A stretch of 64,000 bases of DNA from Bacteroides sp. (GCA_014802105.1 JAAVCX010000028.1:1-64000); one strand, 5' to 3'; positions 17,679-26,234 are shown, counted from the stretch's first letter. Translations and numbers: made by a program. Notes: generated by a model from the letters alone, not told the origin.

Positions 17679-18248
17679 ATGAGAAGTATTACGACTTTTG
17701 ATCTTCAGTATGCCCACCGTTTCTATGGATTTAAGGGCGAGGCACAGTACCTTCACGGCCACACAGGAATTATGACCATTGAAGTGGAAGATACCGTAAA
17801 TGAAGGTGTAAACATGGTCTTCCCATGCAATGAGATCAGGAAAACAGCATGGGACGTGTTGCAGAATTTTGATCATGCACTCGTGCTCAGGGAGGACGAT
17901 CCGCTGCTTCCGGCCATTTTGGGCGTTTATGAAAAGCAGGGTATCCTCAACGGCCATCCCCAGAACACCATGAAGGGCGAAGCCTTCAAGACTTCGCTGG
18001 CCACAGCCTATCCCGACGCACGCCTTGTGGTGACCAAAGAGACTATGACCGTCGAGGGTATGATAAAGATTGTCTATGATCTGTTGAAAGACAAGCTCAA
18101 TATCGCACGCATCAAGTTTACAAGTGGAGTCAATGCCGCCTCGATGGACTTTGACACCCATAACGACATAGACCGCTGTCCGCTCTGTGGCATTTCGCTC
18201 GACGAGGACGGTGTCTGCCCCAAATGCGGCTACCGCAAGAAGAAATAA
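17679..18248 (+). CDS. PTPS/QueD-like protein with C-terminal zinc ribbon, catalytic residues altered
   Basis: This 189-residue protein has the 6-pyruvoyl-tetrahydropterin synthase/QueD fold. Zinc ligands are at His13 (AHRF) and His26 and His28 (LHGHTG). In QueD a catalytic Cys sits four residues before the first His of LHGH, whereas here that position is Ala22. The usual C-terminal catalytic Glu segment reads TSGVNAASMDF and lacks the Glu. A C-terminal extension CPLCGISL...CPKCGYRKKK is a four-Cys zinc ribbon. It resembles 6-carboxytetrahydropterin synthases of queuosine synthesis, but the lost residues make a plain QueD role doubtful. No other queuosine genes are nearby. Confidence 0.75.
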   Translation: MRSITTFDLQYAHRFYGFKGEAQYLHGHTGIMTIEVEDTVNEGVNMVFPCNEIRKTAWDVLQNFDHALVLREDDPLLPAILGVYEKQGILNGHPQNTMKGEAFKTSLATAYPDARLVVTKETMTVEGMIKIVYDLLKDKLNIARIKFTSGVNAASMDFDTHNDIDRCPLCGISLDEDGVCPKCGYRKKK

Positions 18249-18270
18249 ACCCCGTCGGTCTATATGACGA

Positions 18271-18336
18271 CGAGGCTGTGTCTAAAATAGAACTGCACTC
18301 CAAAAGTTTTGTGTTCAACTTCTGGGGTGCAGTTCA
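18271..18336. repeat. Palindromic dispersed repeat, copy P2
   Basis: CGAGGCTGTGTC is followed by a near-perfect palindrome (GAACTGCACTCCAAAAGTT ... AACTTCTGGGGTGCAGTTC). It is the second copy of the element at 11581-11644, in opposite orientation. It lies just after the PTPS-like gene and may also serve as its transcript end, although no long T run follows. Confidence 0.75.
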
Positions 18337-18384
18337 GTTTTCGTATAAGATCTCTGGATATGGAAAGTGATGTGTCAGATAAGA

Positions 18385-19038
18385 TTAGTCGTTTCCATAA
18401 TTACGGATATAATCTATTGTCTCAAAAGTGTATGGATCATCGTCGTTTTCATCCCAGGACAGAATGATCTCTTTCACTTCCGGGTCGACAATGTAGTGAT
18501 AGGTATAGATCCTTGTATCTGATCCGTTATCGGCATATCTGAATTTGTGAGTAATATGCCAGTAGTTGTTCTCGGGGACGGTAACTGAGTTATAAATGCT
18601 GTCGAAATATTCTTTTTTAGTGGCAGTAGCGGTACGCAGGAGTGCCTGATCTTTCTGAGCTTTTTCAAGTTCCTGGCTTGCATAGGCATAATTTTGCATC
18701 GCATTATACACCGCATTACCATGAGATATCGAAAATGACACTGCGGCGGAACCGCAACGATCCTTCAGATCTGCCACACGTTCATCGTGCACCTCACTTT
18801 TATAGACAGAGATCAGATAATCTTTGGCAGAGTTTAATACTTCGGGGGATGAGAGATGATATTCTCGCAGAGTGTCTACCTCAATTGAGATTTTCTCGTA
18901 GGTTGAATAGTTGTCAAGTGTCTCGAAGAGATGTCTCCGGATGAGATCTTCAGCTTTGGCTTCTCTTCGTTTTGATGAGTCGCACTGTGTCATGAACACG
19001 CCTAAGAGTATCGGAAGAATGATCTTTAAAAGTTTCAT
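18385..19038 (-). CDS. Hypothetical lipoprotein, last gene of the six-gene operon
   Basis: This 217-residue protein of unknown function has an N-terminal hydrophobic segment ending in FMTQCDSS, a lipobox-like site suggesting a lipoprotein anchored after the inner membrane. A central region is charged and alpha-helical (LEKAQKDQALLRTATATKKEYF). The C-terminal half (NYWHITHKFRYAD ... KEIILSWDEND) looks like a small beta-rich domain. Its start lies 1 bp after the stop of the preceding gene, indicating translational coupling. I do not recognise the family. Confidence 0.8.
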   Translation of the reverse strand: MKLLKIILPILLGVFMTQCDSSKRREAKAEDLIRRHLFETLDNYSTYEKISIEVDTLREYHLSSPEVLNSAKDYLISVYKSEVHDERVADLKDRCGSAAVSFSISHGNAVYNAMQNYAYASQELEKAQKDQALLRTATATKKEYFDSIYNSVTVPENNYWHITHKFRYADNGSDTRIYTYHYIVDPEVKEIILSWDENDDDPYTFETIDYIRNYGND

Positions 19039-19039
19039 G

Positions 19040-19507
19040 TTATTTATTGGAATTTAAGGGGGTTATGAATATGAAAACTTGCTGACCGTCTTTAGCCTGG
19101 AAGTTGGTCAAGTGTTCGAGTTGTTTGACGTAGCCGACCGAGTGTTCGCGTATGTTTTCAATGATTTCAGTGTCGGAAGTTCCGTCAGCTTTCTCCGTTG
19201 TGCGGATAATCATGTCTTCCGTAATGTTGGAACCGTTGAAAAAACGCGAAGCCTGCGACATGGCTTTGACCTGTGCCACGCGGTTGAGCGCCGAGTCGCT
19301 TTTATACTTTTCTTTGTCAAGTTTCACCACCGACATCAGATAAGCGTTGTCGTAGTCCTCCACAGCCTTTACGCCATCGAAAGGAGCGTTCTCATACATT
19401 CTCACGAGAAAGTTGGTCAGTGCCGTTTTCTCCTGATTGTAGCTCTGGGAGAGAGCGTGAGTGAATGAAGCTAATAGAATTATCAGCGATAAAAAGAGTC
19501 TGTTCAT
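19040..19507 (-). CDS. Hypothetical exported protein
   Basis: This 155-residue protein starts at the ATG at 19505-19507, giving a clean signal peptide MNRLFLSLIILLASFTHALS. The frame extends six residues further upstream without reason. The mature part is mostly helical (EKTALTNFLVRMYENAPFDG) and ends in a hydrophobic strand (QQVFIFITPL). It begins 1 bp after the nuclease-like gene and is followed 1 bp later by the lipoprotein. Periplasmic location is expected. Function is unknown. Confidence 0.8.
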   Translation of the reverse strand: MNRLFLSLIILLASFTHALSQSYNQEKTALTNFLVRMYENAPFDGVKAVEDYDNAYLMSVVKLDKEKYKSDSALNRVAQVKAMSQASRFFNGSNITEDMIIRTTEKADGTSDTEIIENIREHSVGYVKQLEHLTNFQAKDGQQVFIFITPLNSNK

Positions 19508-19508
19508 A

Positions 19509-20684
19509 TTATTTCTTGGAGTCAATTATTGTAACGATATCTTTTCTTTTGTCAAGAATGTCTATCAACTGGAGATATTGCGTAATCAAACTGTCATTGT
19601 CATAGACTTTAAACCAGAAGGGATAGCGATAGGTAGAGCCAATTCGCGCCTCGGTTAATTGAGCGGGAGCTGACTGCATTGGCTCGAACAGGGATTTCAA
19701 TCTCTCCACTACCGAATTGTCCAATGGGCCGTTGTTGTTCCGGTCAATTATGCCGATATAACGTTGGCGCAGGTTAGAGACCACAGCATAAAACTTGTTG
19801 TCCATGCCCTGGATAGAAAATTGAATCCCGGCATCAGGGAGATCCCACCCTAACTCTTGCATGGAAAGCAACCGCGGCAATCCTTTTTCTCTCAAACGGC
19901 TGTTGAGATCAACTTGTATCTTGGCCCAGAGCCTTTCATTCATCAGTTTTCTGCAGATTTCAGAGGTTTCCAGGAGTTCCTTACTTAGTCTTTCAAGAGC
20001 GGATATGTCATTCCTATCGTTGCCTGACTGGCTCAAATATTTTTCTATCTGAGCCCTGATTTCGTTTGGGATCTCCGAATTGTAATCTGATCCAAACATA
20101 TGATCGAGATAATTTATGTAGTGATACAATGCGCTGTGGACGCTGAAAGGCCTATCCTTAGTCAACAGTTTGCTGTTGAGCCATTTCCTGATGTCATACT
20201 TGTATGTCGCGGTAACAAACCGACACTTATCCTTTGATGAATCTAAAGAATATTCACTTGGCATAAGCGGATATTCTCGGGTAAGATATAATACATAAAT
20301 GTTGGGGCGACCTTCTGAATATTTTTGTTCGACATATCGGTCAATCTGACGATATTGCTCGGAGGCATTGTTGACCTTATTCTCTATAATTACTACATTA
20401 TTATCACCTTGTATAGTGATATCAATATGGTCTTGCTCAATGAGAACATTCCATGTCGCCTCTTTGCGAAACAGTCCTGTCTCCACAAACTCGTCTAAGA
20501 ACGACTTAAGAATGGATTGATCATATCTGAACATCTCGCCCAGGATGCGGCTATGGGAAGTCTCATGGAGCTTCCCCCTCGCCACAGCCTGAATGAGATT
20601 GAACGATAACTTATGAGAGACTAATCCCTCTATATTTTTAGACACAGAAGCACATAATGTTATGACCTTGTGAATATCTATCAT
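19509..20684 (-). CDS. PD-(D/E)XK nuclease family protein
   Basis: This 391-residue cytoplasmic protein has no signal peptide. Residues about 70-110 hold a PD-(D/E)XK core: DHIDITIQGDN followed by VVIIENKVN provides Asp and E-x-K, and a downstream Gln in SEQYRQIDRYV is typical. The N-terminal segment HETSHSRILGEMF is characteristic of the PDDEXK_4 group. Substrate is unknown. Related proteins are often linked to defence or accessory loci. It is the only clearly non-exported product in this operon, lying 9 bp after the 599-residue protein and 1 bp before the 155-residue one. Family call is firm and role is not. Confidence 0.8.
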   Translation of the reverse strand: MIDIHKVITLCASVSKNIEGLVSHKLSFNLIQAVARGKLHETSHSRILGEMFRYDQSILKSFLDEFVETGLFRKEATWNVLIEQDHIDITIQGDNNVVIIENKVNNASEQYRQIDRYVEQKYSEGRPNIYVLYLTREYPLMPSEYSLDSSKDKCRFVTATYKYDIRKWLNSKLLTKDRPFSVHSALYHYINYLDHMFGSDYNSEIPNEIRAQIEKYLSQSGNDRNDISALERLSKELLETSEICRKLMNERLWAKIQVDLNSRLREKGLPRLLSMQELGWDLPDAGIQFSIQGMDNKFYAVVSNLRQRYIGIIDRNNNGPLDNSVVERLKSLFEPMQSAPAQLTEARIGSTYRYPFWFKVYDNDSLITQYLQLIDILDKRKDIVTIIDSKK

Positions 20685-20693
20685 CTGATATAA

Positions 20694-22493
20694 TTAATCC
20701 GTCTGTATCTTAAAAGAAGAATACTTACTTATTTCCGAGACAGGTACAATTGTAGTAACTACCCATGAACATGGTATAACCGGCTGGCGGCTATACGCAT
20801 TGTCATTATATTCCGGTCTATCCGTCTTTCCATATTCACCTACATATTCAACAATAAACAATTTATTGAAAATTCCGGTGGCACCGAAACATACAAAATT
20901 CCCATTTCTATGATCCAAAATCACCTTGTCTATTTTATCCGGAAAAGTGTAAATATCAGAATTGAAATGTTCAATTCTATTTTTCTTGAATCTCTTACTA
21001 TCATTCCTAAATTTGGCCAGTTCTTCAGGAGCAAAATCAGAAGTCACGCCATTATTATCTACAATCCGGAAATTGTTTTTTACTTTATCAAGTTCTGAAT
21101 AAAGCGCCTCAAACCACTCCTCGATATCCTCCGGAGTGTTTCTTAATATGATATAACTCCAATTCTCCATATTCTCTGAGTTTCTTTCTGCAATTTCCCA
21201 GGTTTCACTCGCAATGTCCCCTATAGCATTACTCCCTTGAAAAATATTATGCCCTTGCTCACGATATTTACGGGCAGCATATTCATCAAGAGACAACTCA
21301 TGCAGAAATTTCATCACATGATAGCTCAGATCGTTATTGGGATCAATAGGAATCCATCGCACTCTAAACTGGACAAATAGGTTTTCACCATTTAAAATGT
21401 CATTAATGTCCTTCGCTTGTTCATCATCTACCACTAAGTGCCTACCATCTGGTCCTACTCTACGATTCAAGTCACTCGTCTTCACTTTAGTATGTTTCCC
21501 ATAACCCTCACTATTAACATAGCCCTCAATATTAAGTTCTGTGGGTTCATACGGTCCATCCTTAGATATATAGACTTTCGCCAATTTTGGCTCGTCGACA
21601 TATAGCACATGCTTCATATTATTCTTAGCAAATTCTGCAATCATAGGGATAGCATTGTATAATGCCTTCAATTCATTCTCTTTCTGAATCTTGAATAATT
21701 TAAGATCCATACCGAAAGTATTACCGGCAAATTCACATTCGCTTCCGTGATTTTTGGCATAGGTGACGAGATGGGGGAGACTCACGGTAGCGTTTACAGT
21801 TGCAAGATAACCATTACCTTCAGGCTTTTCAGACTCAGTGAGTATCTTGTAGTTTTTGATGGCACCGGTAGAGATTGTGACGATTTCATCCTTGACAAGA
21901 TCATCGTTAAGGATCGTGGTGTTGGCTGATACGAAGGCACCATAAGACTGCTCTATCGCCAGACGCAAAGCATTTTTAACAGCATCATCTTTTGTCGGAC
22001 CGTCAGAAGATACTGTCAGAGTGATCTCTTCGTTAGGATTTGCTTTCACAGGTGTTGCAGTTGCAGTCTCACTATTGGCGATAGCGGATGACAATTTGAC
22101 ATCTTCATTAGGGTTAACTGGTTCACGCAACATTTTTGAGATATACTCGGACGTGATTGGAAAATCTATCTTTTTAGCCAGAGTTCTAACAAATTCCATA
22201 TGTTTATCTGTAAATTCTGTATATATAGATACATCCTCATCAGGATTCGCATCTTTGATAGAATGAATATATTGGTTATATTTCCTAATCTTTCCGAAAA
22301 AATCATCATACATTAGCTTTTTGACTTCTTGAGGAGTTGAATGGGCTAATTTACGGTTCATATCCACCACTTGACTCGTTATTTCTTTTTGCAACTGGTT
22401 AATTTCATTATCATAAGATGGATTCTGTGCATCTGCGGTATTAGCCATACACGCGAATATTATCGCGGCTACAATAAATAATAATTTCTTCAT
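20694..22493 (-). CDS. Large exported protein of unknown function
   Basis: This 599-residue protein has a signal peptide (MKKLLFIVAAIIFACMANTADA). Residues about 150-235 read EITLTVSSDGPTKDDAVKNA ... AIEQSYGAFVSA ... IKNYKIL and then a beta strand. This resembles the repeated N-terminal domain of FlgT/LPP20-type proteins, where a periplasmic domain is marked by an alternating AxxxAL-AIeqayGa pattern. The C-terminal 350 residues are rich in charged and aromatic residues and unrecognised. It sits third in the operon, 12 bp after the previous gene. The FlgT-like comparison is a fold-level guess. Confidence 0.75.
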   Translation of the reverse strand: MKKLLFIVAAIIFACMANTADAQNPSYDNEINQLQKEITSQVVDMNRKLAHSTPQEVKKLMYDDFFGKIRKYNQYIHSIKDANPDEDVSIYTEFTDKHMEFVRTLAKKIDFPITSEYISKMLREPVNPNEDVKLSSAIANSETATATPVKANPNEEITLTVSSDGPTKDDAVKNALRLAIEQSYGAFVSANTTILNDDLVKDEIVTISTGAIKNYKILTESEKPEGNGYLATVNATVSLPHLVTYAKNHGSECEFAGNTFGMDLKLFKIQKENELKALYNAIPMIAEFAKNNMKHVLYVDEPKLAKVYISKDGPYEPTELNIEGYVNSEGYGKHTKVKTSDLNRRVGPDGRHLVVDDEQAKDINDILNGENLFVQFRVRWIPIDPNNDLSYHVMKFLHELSLDEYAARKYREQGHNIFQGSNAIGDIASETWEIAERNSENMENWSYIILRNTPEDIEEWFEALYSELDKVKNNFRIVDNNGVTSDFAPEELAKFRNDSKRFKKNRIEHFNSDIYTFPDKIDKVILDHRNGNFVCFGATGIFNKLFIVEYVGEYGKTDRPEYNDNAYSRQPVIPCSWVVTTIVPVSEISKYSSFKIQTD

Positions 22494-22505
22494 ATTATCA
22501 ATGGG

Positions 22506-23477
22506 TTACCAGTTTAGATATACTTTTGTTTCGGATTGATTTTCCGCCCACTTTTCTGCAACGGCGCGAGCTGCCGTTATTGTCGCCATAGAGCGGGCGT
22601 GACTGTTGGCCTGCTCGCGAGAACGAAATTCTTTTTCGTCGTTATACTGACGTTGTTTGAGCTGCCACTCGCGCTCCTTTTCTGACGACATTTTTTTAGA
22701 GATGCTGTTTGCCAGAGTTTCGGCCTCGGCAAACGACGACGAGGTGACTGGAATTTCGTTAAGGTATGTCATGGCGAGCTCGGCTCCGTTTTCGTCAGAT
22801 GATGCTGCCCAAGCGTTCTTTGCTTTTGTCAGCAATGAGGCTCCCTCACCATCAACCTTATTCTGATATATCTCGACAACCGTGGCCATAGCTTTTTCAT
22901 GACAATCACTGCAAATGTTGGGCACAGCCATCAGGTTTGCGATAGCTTCATCGCTCCGTCCTGTCGAGGCAAGGGTGCGTGCCTTTGCGATAATGTTCTC
23001 GCAATGCCCGACATAATATGACTCGATTTTTTCAGATGCTTCGTCAAACATCTGTTTGAAAGTCTGACTGGCCGGTCGGATGGTGTTGAGGGCCGTTTGC
23101 CATGCTTTGGTTTCGTTAGTCCCTATGCCTGACAATTCCATCGAAGCAGATGAGTAGATCTTATTTTCAACCACATCTCCGAGAATAAAAGTCACCTCTA
23201 CTCTCTGACTGATGTGGGGAGGAGTGGTAGCGGCCACGTCTTTCTGCACGACATTGCATTTGGCGAGCATCACAAAACGGTCGGCATGGCCGATCGATCC
23301 CAAACCGTTTTGAGTCATGGCCTGCTCCATTTTCGAGACTATGAGTTTTCTTGATGCTTCGGGTATATCCATCCCGGTCACCACGGGATAAAATGAGATT
23401 TTACCCGAATTTCCGATAGCGTTGGCTCCTGAAAAACAGAGGAGTGAAAGCATGATTGATAAAAGATAACGTTTCAT
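22506..23477 (-). CDS. Exported protein of unknown function, operon gene 2
   Basis: This 323-residue protein has a signal peptide (MKRYLLSIMLSLLCFSGANA). Residues 25-130 (ISFYPVVTGMD ... KLIVSKMEQAMTQNGLG ... RFVMLAKCNVV) resemble the CsgG/LpoB-like fold, in which a protein binds other envelope components. A helical repeat region around 165-260 holds a CSDC pair (NICSDCHEKA). The C-terminus is a charged, probably coiled-coil helix (KEREWQLKQRQYNDEKEF). Its ATG overlaps the preceding stop by 4 bp (ATGA), showing coupling to the DUF6175-like gene. The fold comparison is tentative. Confidence 0.75.
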   Translation of the reverse strand: MKRYLLSIMLSLLCFSGANAIGNSGKISFYPVVTGMDIPEASRKLIVSKMEQAMTQNGLGSIGHADRFVMLAKCNVVQKDVAATTPPHISQRVEVTFILGDVVENKIYSSASMELSGIGTNETKAWQTALNTIRPASQTFKQMFDEASEKIESYYVGHCENIIAKARTLASTGRSDEAIANLMAVPNICSDCHEKAMATVVEIYQNKVDGEGASLLTKAKNAWAASSDENGAELAMTYLNEIPVTSSSFAEAETLANSISKKMSSEKEREWQLKQRQYNDEKEFRSREQANSHARSMATITAARAVAEKWAENQSETKVYLNW

Positions 23478-24421
23478 TTCTCACCCAAGATTAAGATAGC
23501 CTCGCCGAGACCACGGATTACGACTTTTGAAGTGATATCGAATGGTGCCTTCTGCAAGTATTTGCGTAGCGATGTGGCAAATGCTCGCGCGTCCATTGCG
23601 TTACCGTTTTTGTCTTTCAGGGGGATACGCACCTGTTCAAATTGAGCGAATGTTTCGGTCCCGTCGCTGAGGTTGAAGCTGCCGTTGACGGTATTCTTGC
23701 GGATCCAGTTCTGAATCACGTCGGTAAGTTCCTCTCCGTTATACTCTGTCTCAAGGTCGTTGTCCCAGCTATCCCAACAACGGACAGTCAAGGCTATTTC
23801 ACGACCGTTTTTCTTTTGGTCGGCATACCATTTGTCGAGTTGCTTGTCAAATTCCTTTACGTTAGCCTTGACAGCCTCCTCGAGAGCGACGGGAATGGCC
23901 GAAGTGGTCGGCTTGGAATTACCTGTGGCCGTGGCGATGCGCTTGTTGGTGTATGCGTCAAAGGCTTCGAGAGTGAATGAAACGACTTTGCCTGCAGGAT
24001 CTTTGGTGATGTTCCACCACAGCTGTATCACGATATCAGACTTCATGCGGCGCTTCAGTATATCAAGCGGGGTCTCGGCGATCGATGCTCCTGAGGTTTT
24101 GCTTGTCAAGACATCATCCTCTGCTTGCTTGACTCCGAGCGACTTGATCTCCATTTCGGCATCCTTCAGGCTATACCCCATGCCGGTGAGCACACCACCG
24201 ACTTTAGAGATCACCTGAGGTAACTCCAGGTCTTCGGTGAATGCTCGCTGATAATCTGACACTTTGACAGTTGAGCCTTGGTTGTCAAACGACTGGGTGA
24301 AGTAGCGCTGAGTGCACCAGTTGTCGCTCGGCAGTATCATCACAGTAGGCTTTTTTACTTCGTCGGCCAGGCATGCAATGCTTACCGCAACGCAAAAAAT
24401 GGCAAATAATAGACGGTTCAC
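23474..24421 (-). CDS. DUF6175-like exported protein, operon gene 1
   Basis: This roughly 315-residue protein uses a probable GTG start at 24419-24421, which places a signal peptide (VNRLLFAIFCVAVSIACLA) at the N-terminus. The open frame continues upstream to 24559 through the structured leader but encodes nothing plausible there. The mature protein begins KKPTVMILPSDNWCTQRYF, which I associate with DUF6175, a Bacteroidales exported family of unknown function. It opens the six-gene operon and overlaps the next gene by 4 bp. A 370-nt structured leader precedes it. Confidence 0.7.
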   Translation of the reverse strand: MNRLLFAIFCVAVSIACLADEVKKPTVMILPSDNWCTQRYFTQSFDNQGSTVKVSDYQRAFTEDLELPQVISKVGGVLTGMGYSLKDAEMEIKSLGVKQAEDDVLTSKTSGASIAETPLDILKRRMKSDIVIQLWWNITKDPAGKVVSFTLEAFDAYTNKRIATATGNSKPTTSAIPVALEEAVKANVKEFDKQLDKWYADQKKNGREIALTVRCWDSWDNDLETEYNGEELTDVIQNWIRKNTVNGSFNLSDGTETFAQFEQVRIPLKDKNGNAMDARAFATSLRKYLQKAPFDITSKVVIRGLGEAILILGEK

Positions 24422-24481
24422 GTTGTTGAATTCGTGCCGTTGGACCCCCTCGTTGGCATTTAGATTGGTTACTATATAGAA

Positions 24482-24695
24482 TACGTGAGGTCCGTACCTT
24501 TTGCTCGTCCCACAGTCAGAGGCCTTCGCATTGCCCATCTCAGTAGAACGAGCAAACATGCAGAGGCCTCACGTAGAATATGCGACATAGCCCGACATAA
24601 CACTCGCGTGTCGTGTCGGGATAAGTATATACATATCCATTTAGCCATCTACCGTTTGCTACATCCTTGACTGAGATAAGAAAGTTGCGAAGTTT
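24482..24695 (-). ncRNA. Structured RNA element, copy A (leader of the six-gene operon)
   Basis: On the minus strand, 5' to 3', the element holds the box AAACTTCGCAACTTT (24695-24681), a hairpin at 24620-24591 (CCCGACA/TGTCGGG) and a long stem-loop at 24575-24482. The long stem has a 9-bp outer helix (TACGTGAGG/CCTCACGTA), a 9-bp inner helix (TTTGCTCGT/ACGAGCAAA) and the apical loop AATGCGAAG closed by GGC/GCC. The loop's TGCGAAG is complementary to CTTCGCA of the upstream box. The same architecture recurs at 56753-56934 with different stem sequences. It lies in the 5' leader of the DUF6175-like gene. Identity is unknown. Confidence 0.65.
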
Positions 24696-24795
24696 CTGAC
24701 TGTCAAGAAAGAGCGTCGAGTAAACGCATTCTAAAATATTCTACAGTCCCTCCCGCATAGCCCATGAAAAGGCCTCTGCAAGTGGTCTGTAAGTG

Positions 24796-24826
24796 CAAAG
24801 TTATAAATAAATTCAGTTTATGTCAA
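24796..24826 (-). promoter_or_regulatory. Promoter of the copy A leader and six-gene operon
   Basis: On the minus strand TTG (24826-24824) and TAACTTTG (24803-24796) are spaced by 20 bp. The start site would be near 24788, giving a leader of about 365 nt to the GTG. The leader also contains a partial second copy of the apical motif (GGGCTATGCGGGAGGGACTGT region, 24737-24765). Confidence 0.65.
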
Positions 24827-24921
24827 TAGCCGGTCTGTAAAAAACAACTTGTGTTTCTGATTGTTTCGATATTGACTTAAGGATAGATCCGTATTGTTGT
24901 TGCCTCACATCCGTTGTTGTT

Positions 24922-25479
24922 TCACATCCTGTTGAAGTGGATGAGGTCGGGGTGCCATTTGTCGATAGGGTGGGCGGGGGCGGCGGGATGGCCGATGGGG
25001 ATGAGGGAGAAGGGGATGAGGCGGTCGGGGAGGTTGAGAATGTGTCTGACGGGGTCAAGACGTTCCTCGTGTGGGTAGAGGCATGTCCACACGGCGCCAA
25101 GTCCCAGAGCATGGGCGCTCAGGAGTATATTTTCACTGACGGCCGAGAGATCCTGCTCCCAGAGCGTGCAATCGACTCCGTCAAGAAAACGTTCACGGTT
25201 GCCACACGGTATGATAGCAACCGGAGCCCGGTCGGTCATTTTGGCGTAGGGTAGGGCTTGTGCAAGTTGTTTCAGCAGGTCGTGATCGTCGACCACTACA
25301 AATTCCCATGGCTGACGGTTGACACCGCTGGGCGCGCTCATGGCGGCGTGGACTATGGCGGTGAGTTGCGCGTCGGTGATAGGCTCGGAGGTGTATGAGC
25401 GTATGCTTGAGCGCGATAATATATTGTTGATTGCCGGGAGCCGTGTGAGGGCCGGGTCGGGAGTGTCGAGGATTTTCAT
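24922..25479 (-). CDS. Nitroreductase family protein
   Basis: This 185-residue flavoprotein of the NfsA/NfsB-like superfamily would use FMN and NAD(P)H. The N-terminal RSSIRSYTSEPITD is the classical FMN-phosphate-binding Arg-Ser-x-R motif. APSGVNRQPWEFVVV forms the second flavin site, and LGLGAVWTCLYP is the third conserved block. The C-terminus is short and normal. It lies 38 bp downstream of engB on the same strand. The natural substrate is unknown. Confidence 0.9.
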   Translation of the reverse strand: MKILDTPDPALTRLPAINNILSRSSIRSYTSEPITDAQLTAIVHAAMSAPSGVNRQPWEFVVVDDHDLLKQLAQALPYAKMTDRAPVAIIPCGNRERFLDGVDCTLWEQDLSAVSENILLSAHALGLGAVWTCLYPHEERLDPVRHILNLPDRLIPFSLIPIGHPAAPAHPIDKWHPDLIHFNRM

Positions 25480-25517
25480 GTTGGGACGGATTATAGTTAG
25501 GGGAGAGAAGCGGGCGG

Positions 25518-26123
25518 CTACTCCTCGACGGGGAGTTGGTTGAGTTGCTCGATATAGTCGAGGAGCTGCTCGCGGCCACGGCCGTCCTCGCTCGAGGTAG
25601 TGAATATCGGGGGGAGTTCCTCCCAGGTCTCCAGGAGTTTGGCACAGTAACGCTCTACATTGCGACGGCCGGCGTCATTGCCGAGCTTATCGAGTTTGGT
25701 GAAGACGATGGCAAAGGGCACGCCGTTCTCGCCCAGCCAGTTGAAGAAATCGAGATCGATCTTCATGGGCGCGTGACGCGAATCGATGAGCACAAACAGA
25801 TTGGTCATCTCGCGCCGATTGAGTATATATCCGCGTATCATCTTCTCGAGCTGCTCGCGCTGTTGCTTGCCGCGCAGGGCAAATCCATAGCCGGGAAGGT
25901 CGACTATATACCAACTGTCGTTTATCAGAAAGTGGTTGATCAGCAGAGTCTTGCCCGGAGTCGATGAAGTCTTGGCAAGTTTGGAATTGCCGGTGAGCAT
26001 ATTTATGAGCGACGATTTGCCTACGTTGCTCCTGCCTATGAAGGCATACTCGTGGCGATGGTCGGAGGGACACTTGGTGTGAGTGGAATTGGAGATGGCA
26101 AAGCGTGCGGAGTTGATGATCAT
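25518..26123 (-). CDS. engB: Ribosome biogenesis GTPase EngB (YihA/YsxC)
   Basis: This 201-residue GTPase acts in assembly of the 50S ribosomal subunit. G1 is [12 protein letters not shown] near residues 29-40, G2 lies in TSSTPGKT, G3 is DLPGYG, G4 is TKLDK and G5 lies near TTSSEDGRG. Length and motif order are those of the family. It is between a GNAT gene upstream and the nitroreductase gene downstream, all on the minus strand. Confidence 0.96.
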   Translation of the reverse strand: MIINSARFAISNSTHTKCPSDHRHEYAFIGRSNVGKSSLINMLTGNSKLAKTSSTPGKTLLINHFLINDSWYIVDLPGYGFALRGKQQREQLEKMIRGYILNRREMTNLFVLIDSRHAPMKIDLDFFNWLGENGVPFAIVFTKLDKLGNDAGRRNVERYCAKLLETWEELPPIFTTSSEDGRGREQLLDYIEQLNQLPVEE

Positions 26124-26234
26124 TGTAGTGAATTATTTGATTATGATTCAGGCGTTCAAGCCTTCCGGGGAAAAGCATTGACCCGCCGTCGGGATTTCAG
26201 TAGTGGAGTAGGGGAGGAGCAGATTTTGTCTCGG

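Noticed and set aside
23474-24559. Longer start for the DUF6175-like gene at 24559
   Set aside because: The extra codons fall in the structured leader and remove the signal peptide from the N-terminus.
24482-24695. Known riboswitch (TPP, cobalamin, SAM) or retron RNA
   Set aside because: None of the conserved cores I know is present, and no reverse transcriptase is adjacent.
24895-24930. Two 17-bp direct repeats (GTTGTTGYYTCACATCC)
   Set aside because: Short and local, at the end of the nitroreductase gene, with no further copies or structure seen.
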